Source: an uncultured Bacteroides sp.
GTDB taxonomy: Bacteria > Bacteroidota > Bacteroidia > Bacteroidales > Bacteroidaceae
Assembly: GCA_900557355.1 (NCBI GenBank)
Contig: USSR01000377.1
Coordinates: forward strand, 1 to 6,854
Direction: 5' to 3'
DNA length: 6,854 bases
In this document: positions 1 through 6,479 of the stretch, piece by piece
How positions within the stretch are numbered: the first letter of the stretch is position 1
How the letters are laid out: every line of letters begins with the position of its first letter
Program-made: the position numbers and the translations under genes
Notes under the pieces: model-generated
Told to the model about the DNA's origin: nothing
The model's input: the letters and a program-made list of their open reading frames with translations, nothing else
The model's database searches: none

Positions 1-240
1 ATGGGCCAAGTTTATTTAATTTTTAATTTGTCCCAATTTTAATGGGACACTAGTGATTCACTCCCGTAAAGAACATATCTCATTTATACCCTCATCCGGG
101 CTTACTTAACGTATCAGCTCCAATGTGTCGATGCGACATCTTTTGCATCCTTTTCTGGCAAAAGCCTTATAATTTAATACCTTCTTGCTCTTTTTTGATT
201 AAAATACTGTAAAGCATACTGCTTATTAAGGGATAACCTT
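1..240. other. Non-coding upstream region with small hairpins
   Basis: No credible gene is seen here; all three + frames hit stops within the first 45 bases (stops at 17-19, 24-26 and 40-42), so at most the last few codons of an upstream gene could lie at the edge. A 7-bp hairpin pairs 29-35 with 43-49 around a 7-nt loop, but no T-run follows it on either strand, so it is not a convincing intrinsic terminator. Small alternative stems occur at 126-138 and 150-164. Their role is unknown. Confidence 0.5.
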
Positions 241-248
241 TATTTTTG
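241..248 (+). promoter_or_regulatory. Bacteroides -7 promoter element (TATTTTTG) for the lipoprotein gene
   Basis: TATTTTTG fits the Bacteroides sigma-ABfr -7 consensus TAnnTTTG. The -33 element is weak: ACTG at 218-221, at a 19-bp spacing, is the best candidate. With a transcription start a few bases downstream (about 253-257), an ATG at 253 would lie at or before the mRNA 5' end, which supports the ATG at 277 as the real start. The consensus is known; the transcription start is inferred. Confidence 0.6.
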
Positions 249-276
249 CAGCATGTTACGTAACAGATATTCAAAT

Positions 277-2199
277 ATGAAATCTCTTTTCAATCGTTTG
301 GCAGGTGTTGTCATCGTTGCTGCTGTGCTTTATTCCTGCGCCAGCATCGGTCGTCCGGAGGGTGGTGCTATTGATGAAACTCCTCCCCGCTTTGTGGGTA
401 GTACGCCTTTGCCGGGTGCACTCAATAATAGCCGGAAAAAGATAACGATTGAATTCGATGAATTCATCAAGCTTGATAAACCGGGTGAGAAGATTGTGAT
501 TTCTCCTCCACAGGTGCAGCAGCCGGAGATAAAATCCAATGGAAAGAAAATTGTGATTACTTTGAAGGATACTCTCAAACCGAATACTACTTACTCGATA
601 GACTTTTCGGATGCTGTTCAGGACAATAATGAAGGTAATCCGTTACCTGATTTCGGATTTACTTTCTCTACCGGTTCTGTAATCGATTCGATGGCGGTAT
701 CCGGTACCGTATTGAATGCATTCAATCTGGAACCGGTGAAAGGTATGCTGGTAGGTATGCATTCCAATCTGGCGGATTCGGCCTTTACAACGTTGCCTTT
801 CGAACGTGTAGGTCGCACCGATAGCCGCGGACGTTTTACTATTCGAGGTGTCGCTCCGGGTGAATACCGTATCTATGGATTGCAGGATGCCGACCAGAAC
901 TTCTATTATAGTCAGCCCACCGAGGTGATTGCTTTCGAGGACTCCCTGATTATTCCTTCTATGGATCAGCGGATGCGTTTTGATACACTCTGGAAAGACT
1001 CTTTGACGATAGATACGATTATGGAGAAGATGTATACCCACTATTCTCCGGATGATGTTATATTGCGTTGCTTCAAGGAGCTTACTTTATCGCAACGTCT
1101 CATAAAGAGTGAGCGCCCTGAACCTCGGAAGTTCTCTTTTTATTTCTCGGCTCCGGCAGATAGCTTACCATTATTGAAGGGACTGAATTTCGATGAAACC
1201 GATGCTTTTATCGTGGAGAAGCCTACCGGCCGCATTGATACACTCCAATACTGGATAAGAGATTCTCTGATTTATAAGATGGATACTTTGAAGATGAGTC
1301 TTACGTATCTCTATACAGATACACTAAATCAGTTGGTTCCCCGTACGGATACACTGAAACTTGTGTCGAAACTTAGACCTAAATCGGAAAAGGAACTGGA
1401 GAAAGAACGCGAGAAGAAAGAGAAAGAGCTTGAAAAGGCCAAAAAGAAAGCTGAAAAGGAAGGCAAGGAGTATGTAGAGCCGACGGTATTCTTACCTGTC
1501 GATGTATATGCGCCGGGTACGATGGATATTTATGATTATATTTCCCTTACGTTCACTGAACCGCTGGCAAGTGTTGCTGATAGCACAGTTCATCTGAAAC
1601 AGAAGATAGACAGCTTGTGGCGTGATGTTCCTTTCGACTTTATTCCGGACTCATTGAACCTAATGCGTTACAATGTATATGCGGATTGGGAACCCGGTGA
1701 AAGTTATACCTTTGAGGTGGATTCTACGGCTTTCCAAGGAATATACGGCCTTTTCACCGATAAGGTAAAGAAAGAATTCAAGGTGAAGAAGCCTGAAGAA
1801 TATGGACAGATATTCTTTGATGTGAGCGGTGCGGACTCACTGGCATTTGTTGATTTGCTGGATGCACAGGACAAGGTAGTGCGTACGGTGCCAGTCGTCA
1901 ATGGCAGGGCGGATTTTTACTTCCTGAATCCAGGTAAATATAGTGCACGCCTCATTAATGACAGGAATGGAAACGGTGTATGGGACACCGGAAAATATGA
2001 AGATAAACGGCAACCGGAAGAAGTGTATTATTACTATCAGGTGTTAGAATTGAAAGCTAATTTTGACTTGACACAGAGTTGGAATATACATGATAGGCCG
2101 CTGGATCAACAGAAACCGGGAGAACTCAAAAAACAAAAACCAGATGAAGACAAGAAAAAGAAAAATCAGAATAACCGCAACTCCGGCAATCGCCGGTAA
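277..2199 (+). CDS. Large Ig-like domain lipoprotein, function unknown
   Basis: A 640-residue exported lipoprotein. The start at 277 is preferred over the in-frame ATG at 253 because it gives a compact signal peptide (MKSLFNRLAG, then a hydrophobic run) ending in the lipobox LYSC with Cys21 as the lipidation site, and because 253 is too close to the -7 element. Residues about 36-133 look like a bacterial Ig-like domain of the Big_5/SbsA type (opens PPRFVGSTP, closes with FTFSTG). About 141-205 resembles a carboxypeptidase-regulatory-like beta-sandwich (VSGTV, then GRFTIRGVAPGEYRIYGLQD). A Lys/Glu-rich helix, probably coiled coil, spans about 370-399, followed by a possible second Big_5-like domain (about 408-501) and a C-terminal beta domain with an acidic DRNGNGVWD loop (about 561-569). 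The tail from about 610 is Lys/Asn-rich and disordered-looking. It is probably anchored in the outer membrane. It overlaps the next gene by 56 bp and likely shares its mRNA. No enzymatic motif is seen, and the domain calls are by eye. Confidence 0.85.
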   Translation: MKSLFNRLAGVVIVAAVLYSCASIGRPEGGAIDETPPRFVGSTPLPGALNNSRKKITIEFDEFIKLDKPGEKIVISPPQVQQPEIKSNGKKIVITLKDTLKPNTTYSIDFSDAVQDNNEGNPLPDFGFTFSTGSVIDSMAVSGTVLNAFNLEPVKGMLVGMHSNLADSAFTTLPFERVGRTDSRGRFTIRGVAPGEYRIYGLQDADQNFYYSQPTEVIAFEDSLIIPSMDQRMRFDTLWKDSLTIDTIMEKMYTHYSPDDVILRCFKELTLSQRLIKSERPEPRKFSFYFSAPADSLPLLKGLNFDETDAFIVEKPTGRIDTLQYWIRDSLIYKMDTLKMSLTYLYTDTLNQLVPRTDTLKLVSKLRPKSEKELEKEREKKEKELEKAKKKAEKEGKEYVEPTVFLPVDVYAPGTMDIYDYISLTFTEPLASVADSTVHLKQKIDSLWRDVPFDFIPDSLNLMRYNVYADWEPGESYTFEVDSTAFQGIYGLFTDKVKKEFKVKKPEEYGQIFFDVSGADSLAFVDLLDAQDKVVRTVPVVNGRADFYFLNPGKYSARLINDRNGNGVWDTGKYEDKRQPEEVYYYYQVLELKANFDLTQSWNIHDRPLDQQKPGELKKQKPDEDKKKKNQNNRNSGNRR

Positions 2200-3022
2200 A
2201 CGCGGATGGGTATTCTGCCTATTGGGGGCTCTGTTACTTGCTATTGCTACACCTGCCAAAGCACAATGTACGGCAGAAAACACCGCATTCCAATCCGGTG
2301 AGCATGTGATGTATGATTTATATTTTAACTGGAAGTTTATCTGGAAGAAGGTAGGGCTGGCAAGTCTGACAACCTTCTCCACGACTTATCAGTCGAAACC
2401 TGCTTACCGTTTCAATCTGCTTTCGGTGGGTAGCAAAAAGACGGACTTCTTTTTTAAGATGCGTGATACGCTGACATGCTATGTCAGTGAGAAACTGGAA
2501 CCGCTTTATTTCCGTAAGGCGGCCGAAGAGGGAGACCGCTATACAGTGGATGAGGCGTGGTTCTCTTATAAGGATGGTGTATCTAACGTGAAGCAGAGGC
2601 GTATCTGGCACAATCCGGTTCGCGATCCGCAAGAGATGGAATACAGTGACAGCCGTTGTATCTTCGATATGTTGAGTATCCTGGCACAGGCGCGTTCTTA
2701 CGATCCGGCAGATTATAAAATAGGCGACCGAATTCAGTTCCCTATGGCTACTGGGCGCAAGGTAGAAGAACAAACATTGATTTATCGTGGAAAAGAGGAG
2801 GTGAAGGCCAATAATGATACGATTTACCGTTGCCTTGTATTCTCTTTTGTGGAATATAAGAAGGGAAAAGAGAAAGAGGTGATTACTTTCTTTATCTCAG
2901 ATGATAAGAATCATCTTCCCATCCGTCTGGATATGTATCTTAACTTCGGTTCGGCAAAGGCATTCTTTAAGAGTGTACAGGGGAACCGCTATCCGATGAC
3001 TTCGGCTGTAAGGAAGAAGTGA
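2144..3022 (+). CDS. DUF3108 domain-containing exported protein
   Basis: A 292-residue secreted protein. The N-terminus is strongly basic (MKTRKRKIRI), followed by a hydrophobic segment (WVFCLLGALLLAIATP) and an AKA-QC site, so signal peptidase I cleavage after residue 40 is likely and the protein should be periplasmic. The mature part begins near GEHVMYDLYFNWKFIWKKVG, a pattern typical of DUF3108 proteins, and continues as an all-beta-looking chain to the end (KNHLPIRLDMYLNFGSAKA near the C-terminus). The molecular function of DUF3108 is not established. An in-frame ATG at 2090 would add 18 residues ahead of the basic region; 2144 is preferred because it gives a normal signal peptide. Even so the gene overlaps the upstream lipoprotein gene by 56 bp, which suggests co-transcription and possibly translational coupling. 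It converges on the thioesterase gene, with only a hairpin between the two stops. Confidence 0.85.
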   Translation: MKTRKRKIRITATPAIAGKRGWVFCLLGALLLAIATPAKAQCTAENTAFQSGEHVMYDLYFNWKFIWKKVGLASLTTFSTTYQSKPAYRFNLLSVGSKKTDFFFKMRDTLTCYVSEKLEPLYFRKAAEEGDRYTVDEAWFSYKDGVSNVKQRRIWHNPVRDPQEMEYSDSRCIFDMLSILAQARSYDPADYKIGDRIQFPMATGRKVEEQTLIYRGKEEVKANNDTIYRCLVFSFVEYKKGKEKEVITFFISDDKNHLPIRLDMYLNFGSAKAFFKSVQGNRYPMTSAVRKK

Positions 3023-3025
3023 GAC

Positions 3026-3095
3026 AGCTACGAGTTACGAGCTACAGGTGCCTTTCGGAACATAGCGCAGCACTTGTAGCTTGTAGCCCGTAGCT
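3026..3095. repeat. Long imperfect inverted repeat of 7-bp units between convergent genes
   Basis: Two 26-nt arms (3026-3051 and 3070-3095) pair around an 18-nt loop (3052-3069): 22 Watson-Crick pairs, three G-U pairs and one A-C mismatch (3033 with 3088), as read on the + strand. The left arm consists of 7-bp units (AGCTACG, AGTTACG, AGCTACA), mirrored in the right arm. The element starts three bases after the DUF3108 stop and ends one base before the thioesterase stop. It lacks a following T-run on either strand, so it is not a standard intrinsic terminator. It may still end or stabilise both convergent transcripts, or be a copy of a dispersed REP-like repeat. Confidence 0.8.
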
Positions 3096-3500
3096 CTATA
3101 TGCTGAACGGTAGCGGATCGCCTTTTCGGAATACGCTGGACTCAAACGTAGCAATCAGTTTCCCATCTTGGTTGGTGATGTCTATCTGATAATATCCGGT
3201 AGTACGTCCGATGTAGCGTTCGCGTGCTTCGGCATACAACGTGTCGCCCGGACCACTGGCACGCAAAAAGGTGATATTGGAAGAAAGGGAGAACGCTAAT
3301 GAACCATGCGAATTGGCTGCGGCAGCCAGTGCCAGGTCGGCAAGGGTAAAAATAGCGCCTCCTTGTGTACGATGTCCTGCATTGAGGTGATTTTCTGTGA
3401 TAACAAGGCATGCTTTACTATATCCTTCGCGCACTTCCAGCAATTCTACACCGGTTTGTTCTGCAAAGAGATCTTTTTTGAAGAATTCTTGTGGAGTCAT
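3096..3500 (-). CDS. PaaI-like hotdog-fold acyl-CoA thioesterase
   Basis: A complete 134-residue cytosolic protein with no signal peptide. It has the PaaI/YbgC-like hotdog pattern: N40 and H43 followed by G47-G48 in the loop before the central helix (AGHRTQGGAIFTLADLALAA), with D55 in TLAD at the position of the PaaI-family catalytic acid. The later strands (NITFLRASGPGDTLYAEAR, then TTGYYQIDITNQDGKLIATF) also fit. Members hydrolyse acyl-CoA thioesters, often aromatic or short-chain, as homotetramers; the substrate here cannot be read from the sequence. The length is normal for the family. The gene points toward the DUF3108 gene and is transcribed away from the GH88 gene, so it is probably a single-gene unit with no functional link to the carbohydrate genes. 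The start at 3500 sits about 40 bp downstream of a -7 element on the same strand. Confidence 0.9.
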   Translation of the reverse strand: MTPQEFFKKDLFAEQTGVELLEVREGYSKACLVITENHLNAGHRTQGGAIFTLADLALAAAANSHGSLAFSLSSNITFLRASGPGDTLYAEARERYIGRTTGYYQIDITNQDGKLIATFESSVFRKGDPLPFSI

Positions 3501-3543
3501 GTTTTTGATAGGTTTAAAAAGTTCAATCTGTATGATTTATGCG

Positions 3544-3551
3544 CAAATGTA
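3544..3551 (-). promoter_or_regulatory. -7 promoter element (TACATTTG on minus strand) for the thioesterase
   Basis: Read on the minus strand, this is TACATTTG, matching TAnnTTTG, with GC following. It would start transcription near 3537 and leave a leader of roughly 35 nt before the thioesterase ATG. No good TTTG -33 element is seen 19-21 bp upstream. Assignment is from consensus and position. Confidence 0.55.
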
Positions 3552-3606
3552 ACAATTTTACCCTTTTCCTGTATAATTTAGGAGGGTCTTTTCTGTAAAC
3601 CTGCGC

Positions 3607-3614
3607 TACATTTG
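3607..3614 (+). promoter_or_regulatory. -7 promoter element (TACATTTG) for the GH88-sulfatase operon
   Basis: TACATTTG matches the Bacteroides TAnnTTTG consensus and is followed by C, as is common. Transcription would begin near 3620, giving an AT-rich leader of about 35 nt with no Shine-Dalgarno sequence before the GH88 ATG. The -33 region is poor (no TTTG at 3584-3588), which would be compatible with a need for an activator, although that is only inference. Confidence 0.55.
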
Positions 3615-3655
3615 CTGACGAAAGAATACGAAACTTTAATAAACAAATCATTATT

Positions 3656-4855
3656 ATGAAAACAATCCTCACGACATTGGGAGTATCTCTCCTTGTTCTG
3701 GCGGGTTGCACAGGTCAGAAGCAGGCCGAAAGCAACTTTATCCAAGAGAATATTGATAATGCGGTGGCACAGGAGACCATCCAGACCGACATTATTGAGA
3801 AATCAGGAAAAATTCTGAATCCAAGAACCATTAACAAAGACGGTAGCATTGTGTATGTACCCATTGATGACTGGTGTTCCGGTTTCTTTCCCGGTAATAT
3901 TTGGTATACCTATGAACTGACAGGTGACAAGAAATGGTTGCCATTGGCCGAAAAGTATACTGAAGCATTAGACTCTGTACAATACCTGACCTGGCATCAT
4001 GATGTAGGCTTTATGATTGGTAGCAGTTACTTGAACGGATACCGTTTTGCTAATAAAGAGGAATATAAGCCTGTAATAATCCAGACTGCAAAATCCCTTT
4101 CCACTCGTTTCCGTCCGGCAGCAGGAGTACTTCAATCCTGGGATGCAGATAAAGGTTGGCAGGCACAGCGTGGTTGGAAATGTCCGGTTATCATAGATAA
4201 TATGATGAATCTGGAACTATTATTTGAAGCTTCCAAACTTTCAGGGGATTCTACTTACTATAACATTGCCGTGAAACATGCTGATACAACCATGAAGAAT
4301 CACTTCCGTGACGATAATAGTTGCTACCATGTAGTGGATTATGATCCTGTAACCGGTGAGGTGCGTAAGAGACAAACTGCACAAGGCTATGCTGATGAGT
4401 CAGCTTGGGCGCGCGGACAAGCTTGGGCCATCTACGGATATACCATGTGTTACCGCTATACTCACGATCAGAAGTATCTGGATATGGCTGAGAAGATTTA
4501 TAACTTTATCTTTAATAATCCGAACTTGCCGGAAGATCTTGTTCCTTATTGGGATTTCGATGCTCCGAATATTCCGAATGAACCGCGTGACGCTTCTGCG
4601 GCGGCTTGTACGGCATCTGCTTTGTATGAACTGAGTACATACATTCCCGGCAAGAACTATAAGGAAACCGCAGATAAAATTATGGAAAGCCTTGGTTCTC
4701 CGGCTTATCGTGCTGAAGTGGGTACTAATGGCAATTTCATCCTGATGCACTCTGTAGGTAGTATTCCTCATGGTGCTGAAATTGATGTTCCATTGAACTA
4801 TGCAGACTATTATTTCCTGGAAGGAATCATGCGTAAAAGAGACTTGGAAAAATGA
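3656..4855 (+). CDS. GH88 unsaturated glucuronyl hydrolase, lipoprotein
   Basis: A 399-residue exported lipoprotein: a short basic start, a hydrophobic run and lipobox LAGC with Cys18. The rest is an alpha/alpha-barrel of glycoside hydrolase family 88, which removes the 4,5-unsaturated uronic acid from the non-reducing end of oligosaccharides left by polysaccharide lyases, acting by hydration of the double bond. The two expected catalytic aspartates are D116 in HHDVGF and D181 in IIDNMMNLELL, matching D88 and D149 of the Bacillus GL1 enzyme. Other family hallmarks are DDWCSGFFPGNIW (71-83), ESAWARGQAWAIYG (248-261), PYWDFD (297-302) and RDASAAA (311-317). The length is normal for the family. 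The stop overlaps the sulfatase start (ATGA), so the two are one operon. The substrate is probably unsaturated chondroitin or dermatan disaccharide, judging from the partner gene; heparin- or hyaluronan-derived disaccharides remain possible. From memory it resembles B. thetaiotaomicron BT_3348. Confidence 0.92.
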   Translation: MKTILTTLGVSLLVLAGCTGQKQAESNFIQENIDNAVAQETIQTDIIEKSGKILNPRTINKDGSIVYVPIDDWCSGFFPGNIWYTYELTGDKKWLPLAEKYTEALDSVQYLTWHHDVGFMIGSSYLNGYRFANKEEYKPVIIQTAKSLSTRFRPAAGVLQSWDADKGWQAQRGWKCPVIIDNMMNLELLFEASKLSGDSTYYNIAVKHADTTMKNHFRDDNSCYHVVDYDPVTGEVRKRQTAQGYADESAWARGQAWAIYGYTMCYRYTHDQKYLDMAEKIYNFIFNNPNLPEDLVPYWDFDAPNIPNEPRDASAAACTASALYELSTYIPGKNYKETADKIMESLGSPAYRAEVGTNGNFILMHSVGSIPHGAEIDVPLNYADYYFLEGIMRKRDLEK

Positions 4856-6399
4856 TAATCAATCGGTTTAGTTTGTTTTTTGGAGGTTTGGGCCTGTTTG
4901 CCTTGCAAGGCTGCAAAACCCAGCAAGAAGAGCAGGCGCAACTTCCAAATGTTATTTATGTCTTCCCCGACCAGTACCGCAATCAGGCAATGGAGTTTTG
5001 GGGACAAGAAGGGTTCCGCGACAAGGTAAATTTCCGCAATGACCCGGTGCATACACCTAACCTGAATGGCTTTGCCCGTGAAGCGTTGGTGTTAAGTTCC
5101 GCCCAGAGTAACTGTCCGTTGAGTAGTCCTCACCGTGGTATGTTGCTGACGGGTATGTATCCCAATAAGAGTGGGATTCCTTTAAATTGTAATTCAAACC
5201 GTCCTATCAGTTCCTTGCGTACTGATGTGGATTGCATAAGCGATGTGTTCAATAAGTCTGGGTACGACTGTGCTTACTTTGGTAAGTTACATGCTGATTT
5301 TCCTACTCCAAACGATCCGCAACGTCCTGGTCATTACGTAGAAGACCGTATTCCGGCTTGGGATGCTTATACACCGAAAGAACGGCGCCATGGTTTCAAT
5401 TACTGGTATTCTTATGGTACTTTCGATGAACATAAGAATCCCCGTTACTGGGATACGGATGGAAATCGTCACGATCCGAAAGAATGGTCACCGCTGCACG
5501 AGTCCAAGGTGGTAGTTTCTTATCTGAAGAACGAGGGGAATGTGCGCGATCCGAAGAAACCATTCTTTATAATGGTAGGTATGAATCCGCCTCACAGCCC
5601 GTACCGTTCATTGGACGATTGCATGGAAGAAGATTTCAACCTGTACAAAGATCAACCTTTGGATAGTCTTCTGATCCGCCCCAATGCAGACAAGAAACGT
5701 GAGAAGGCAGAGAGCGTTCGCTATTACTTTGCTTCCGTTACCGGTGTAGACCGTGCCTTTGGTCAAATACTGGAAACGCTGAAAGAGCAGGGGCTGGATA
5801 AGAATACGATTGTAATCTTTGCTTCCGATCATGGTGAAACCATGTGTAGCCAGTTTACGGATGATCCGAAGAACTCTCCTTATTCCGAATCTATGAACAT
5901 ACCGTTCTTGGTACGTTATCCCGGTCATATACAGCCGCGTGTAGATAATCTTCTGATGTCTGCACCGGATATCATGCCGACTATCCTGGGGTTGTGTGGT
6001 TTGGGTGATTCCATTCCGGCCAATGTGCAAGGACGCAACTGGGCACCACTTTTCTTCGATGAAAAGGCCGAAATTGAACGCCCCGGTGGTGCTTTATATA
6101 TCCAGAATTTGGATGGAGATAAAGATGCGGACGGTAAAGTACAAACTTACTTCCCTTCTTCAAGAGGATATAAGACAGCACGTTATACTTTGGCTTTCTA
6201 TATCGATAAGAAAGATCGTAAGTTACAGAAGAGCCTGCTGTTTGATGATGAAAAAGATCCTTACCAGATGAATAATCTTCCATTGGAAGAAAATAAAGAG
6301 ATCGTTGCAGAGCTTTGCCGTGAAATGGGCAAGGAATTGAAAGCAATAGACGATCCCTGGTATAAGGAACGTATTCTTTCCGACATGATACCTTACTAA
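4852..6399 (+). CDS. Family S1 sulfatase, serine-type, lipoprotein (probably glycosaminoglycan-active)
   Basis: A 515-residue exported lipoprotein: hydrophobic signal (FGGLGLFALQ) ending in lipobox LQGC, Cys21. It is a type I sulfatase that hydrolyses sulfate esters with a formylglycine nucleophile. The maturation motif is S91-S-P-H-R95 followed by GMLLTG, so Ser91 rather than cysteine is converted, which in anaerobes needs the radical-SAM enzyme anSME encoded elsewhere. Likely metal ligands are D40-Q41 (VFPDQYR) and D326-H327 (FASDHGE). Active-site residues include R95, K145 and H147 (FGKLHADF), H248 (NPPHSPY) and K340 before YSESMNIPF. Full length, with the C-terminal subdomain present (YQMNNL and what follows). 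It is translationally coupled to the GH88 gene through ATGA. From memory it resembles B. thetaiotaomicron BT_3349 (subfamily S1_27, a chondroitin/dermatan 4-O-sulfatase reported to act on polymer). The sulfatase call is secure; the exact linkage is inference. Confidence 0.93.
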   Translation: MIINRFSLFFGGLGLFALQGCKTQQEEQAQLPNVIYVFPDQYRNQAMEFWGQEGFRDKVNFRNDPVHTPNLNGFAREALVLSSAQSNCPLSSPHRGMLLTGMYPNKSGIPLNCNSNRPISSLRTDVDCISDVFNKSGYDCAYFGKLHADFPTPNDPQRPGHYVEDRIPAWDAYTPKERRHGFNYWYSYGTFDEHKNPRYWDTDGNRHDPKEWSPLHESKVVVSYLKNEGNVRDPKKPFFIMVGMNPPHSPYRSLDDCMEEDFNLYKDQPLDSLLIRPNADKKREKAESVRYYFASVTGVDRAFGQILETLKEQGLDKNTIVIFASDHGETMCSQFTDDPKNSPYSESMNIPFLVRYPGHIQPRVDNLLMSAPDIMPTILGLCGLGDSIPANVQGRNWAPLFFDEKAEIERPGGALYIQNLDGDKDADGKVQTYFPSSRGYKTARYTLAFYIDKKDRKLQKSLLFDDEKDPYQMNNLPLEENKEIVAELCREMGKELKAIDDPWYKERILSDMIPY

Positions 6400-6420
6400 A
6401 ACTCTCTTTTTTAAATGGAA

Positions 6421-6464
6421 CTGCCTCCCTTGATTTTACAGAATCAGAGGGAGGCAGCTTTTTT
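6421..6464 (+). terminator. Intrinsic terminator after the GH88-sulfatase operon
   Basis: A strong hairpin: 6421-6430 (CTGCCTCCCT) pairs perfectly with 6448-6457, and the stem continues with TGATT (6431-6435) against AATCA (6442-6446), one bulged G at 6447 and a 6-nt loop. CTTTTTT follows immediately on the + strand (6458-6464). The other side has no good T-run for minus-strand transcripts, so it chiefly serves the sulfatase operon, although the stem might also slow cysS read-through. Confidence 0.92.
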
Positions 6465-6479
6465 ATAGGACAGTGGAAT

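Noticed and set aside
29..49. Hairpin as a terminator of an upstream gene
   Set aside because: The stem is only 7 bp and no T-run follows on either strand; no upstream gene is visible to support it.
253..276. Upstream ATG for the Ig-like lipoprotein
   Set aside because: It lies within a few bases of the predicted transcription start and would put an unusual stretch (MLRNRYSN) ahead of a standard lipoprotein signal; 277 is the better start.
2128..2134. AAAAAAC run as a possible programmed frameshift site fusing the lipoprotein to the DUF3108 protein
   Set aside because: The run is in phase as AAA AAA C, not as the X XXY YYZ slip register, and the downstream frame needs a +1 shift. The downstream protein also has its own start and a complete signal peptide, so a fusion is not needed.
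3026..3095. CRISPR-like or tandem repeat array
   Set aside because: The units are only 7 bp, contiguous without spacers, and arranged as an inverted pair; this is a hairpin element, not a CRISPR array.
3306..3581. + strand open frame of 91 codons opposite the thioesterase
   Set aside because: It overlaps the conserved hotdog core on the opposite strand and runs on into the promoter region; it is Cys/Phe-rich with no family resemblance.
5113..5130. Cys88 as the sulfatase nucleophile
   Set aside because: The motif requires C/S-x-P-x-R. From Cys88 the register gives C-P-L-S-S, whereas Ser91 gives a perfect S-S-P-H-R followed by the usual G-x-L-L-T-G.
5608..6030. 140-residue open frame on the minus strand inside the sulfatase gene
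   Set aside because: It is antisense to a well-supported sulfatase, and its protein is a His/Arg/Ile-rich shadow without recognisable domains. The same holds for the minus-strand frames at 643-1041, 2318-2773, 4400-4771 and 5981-6346.
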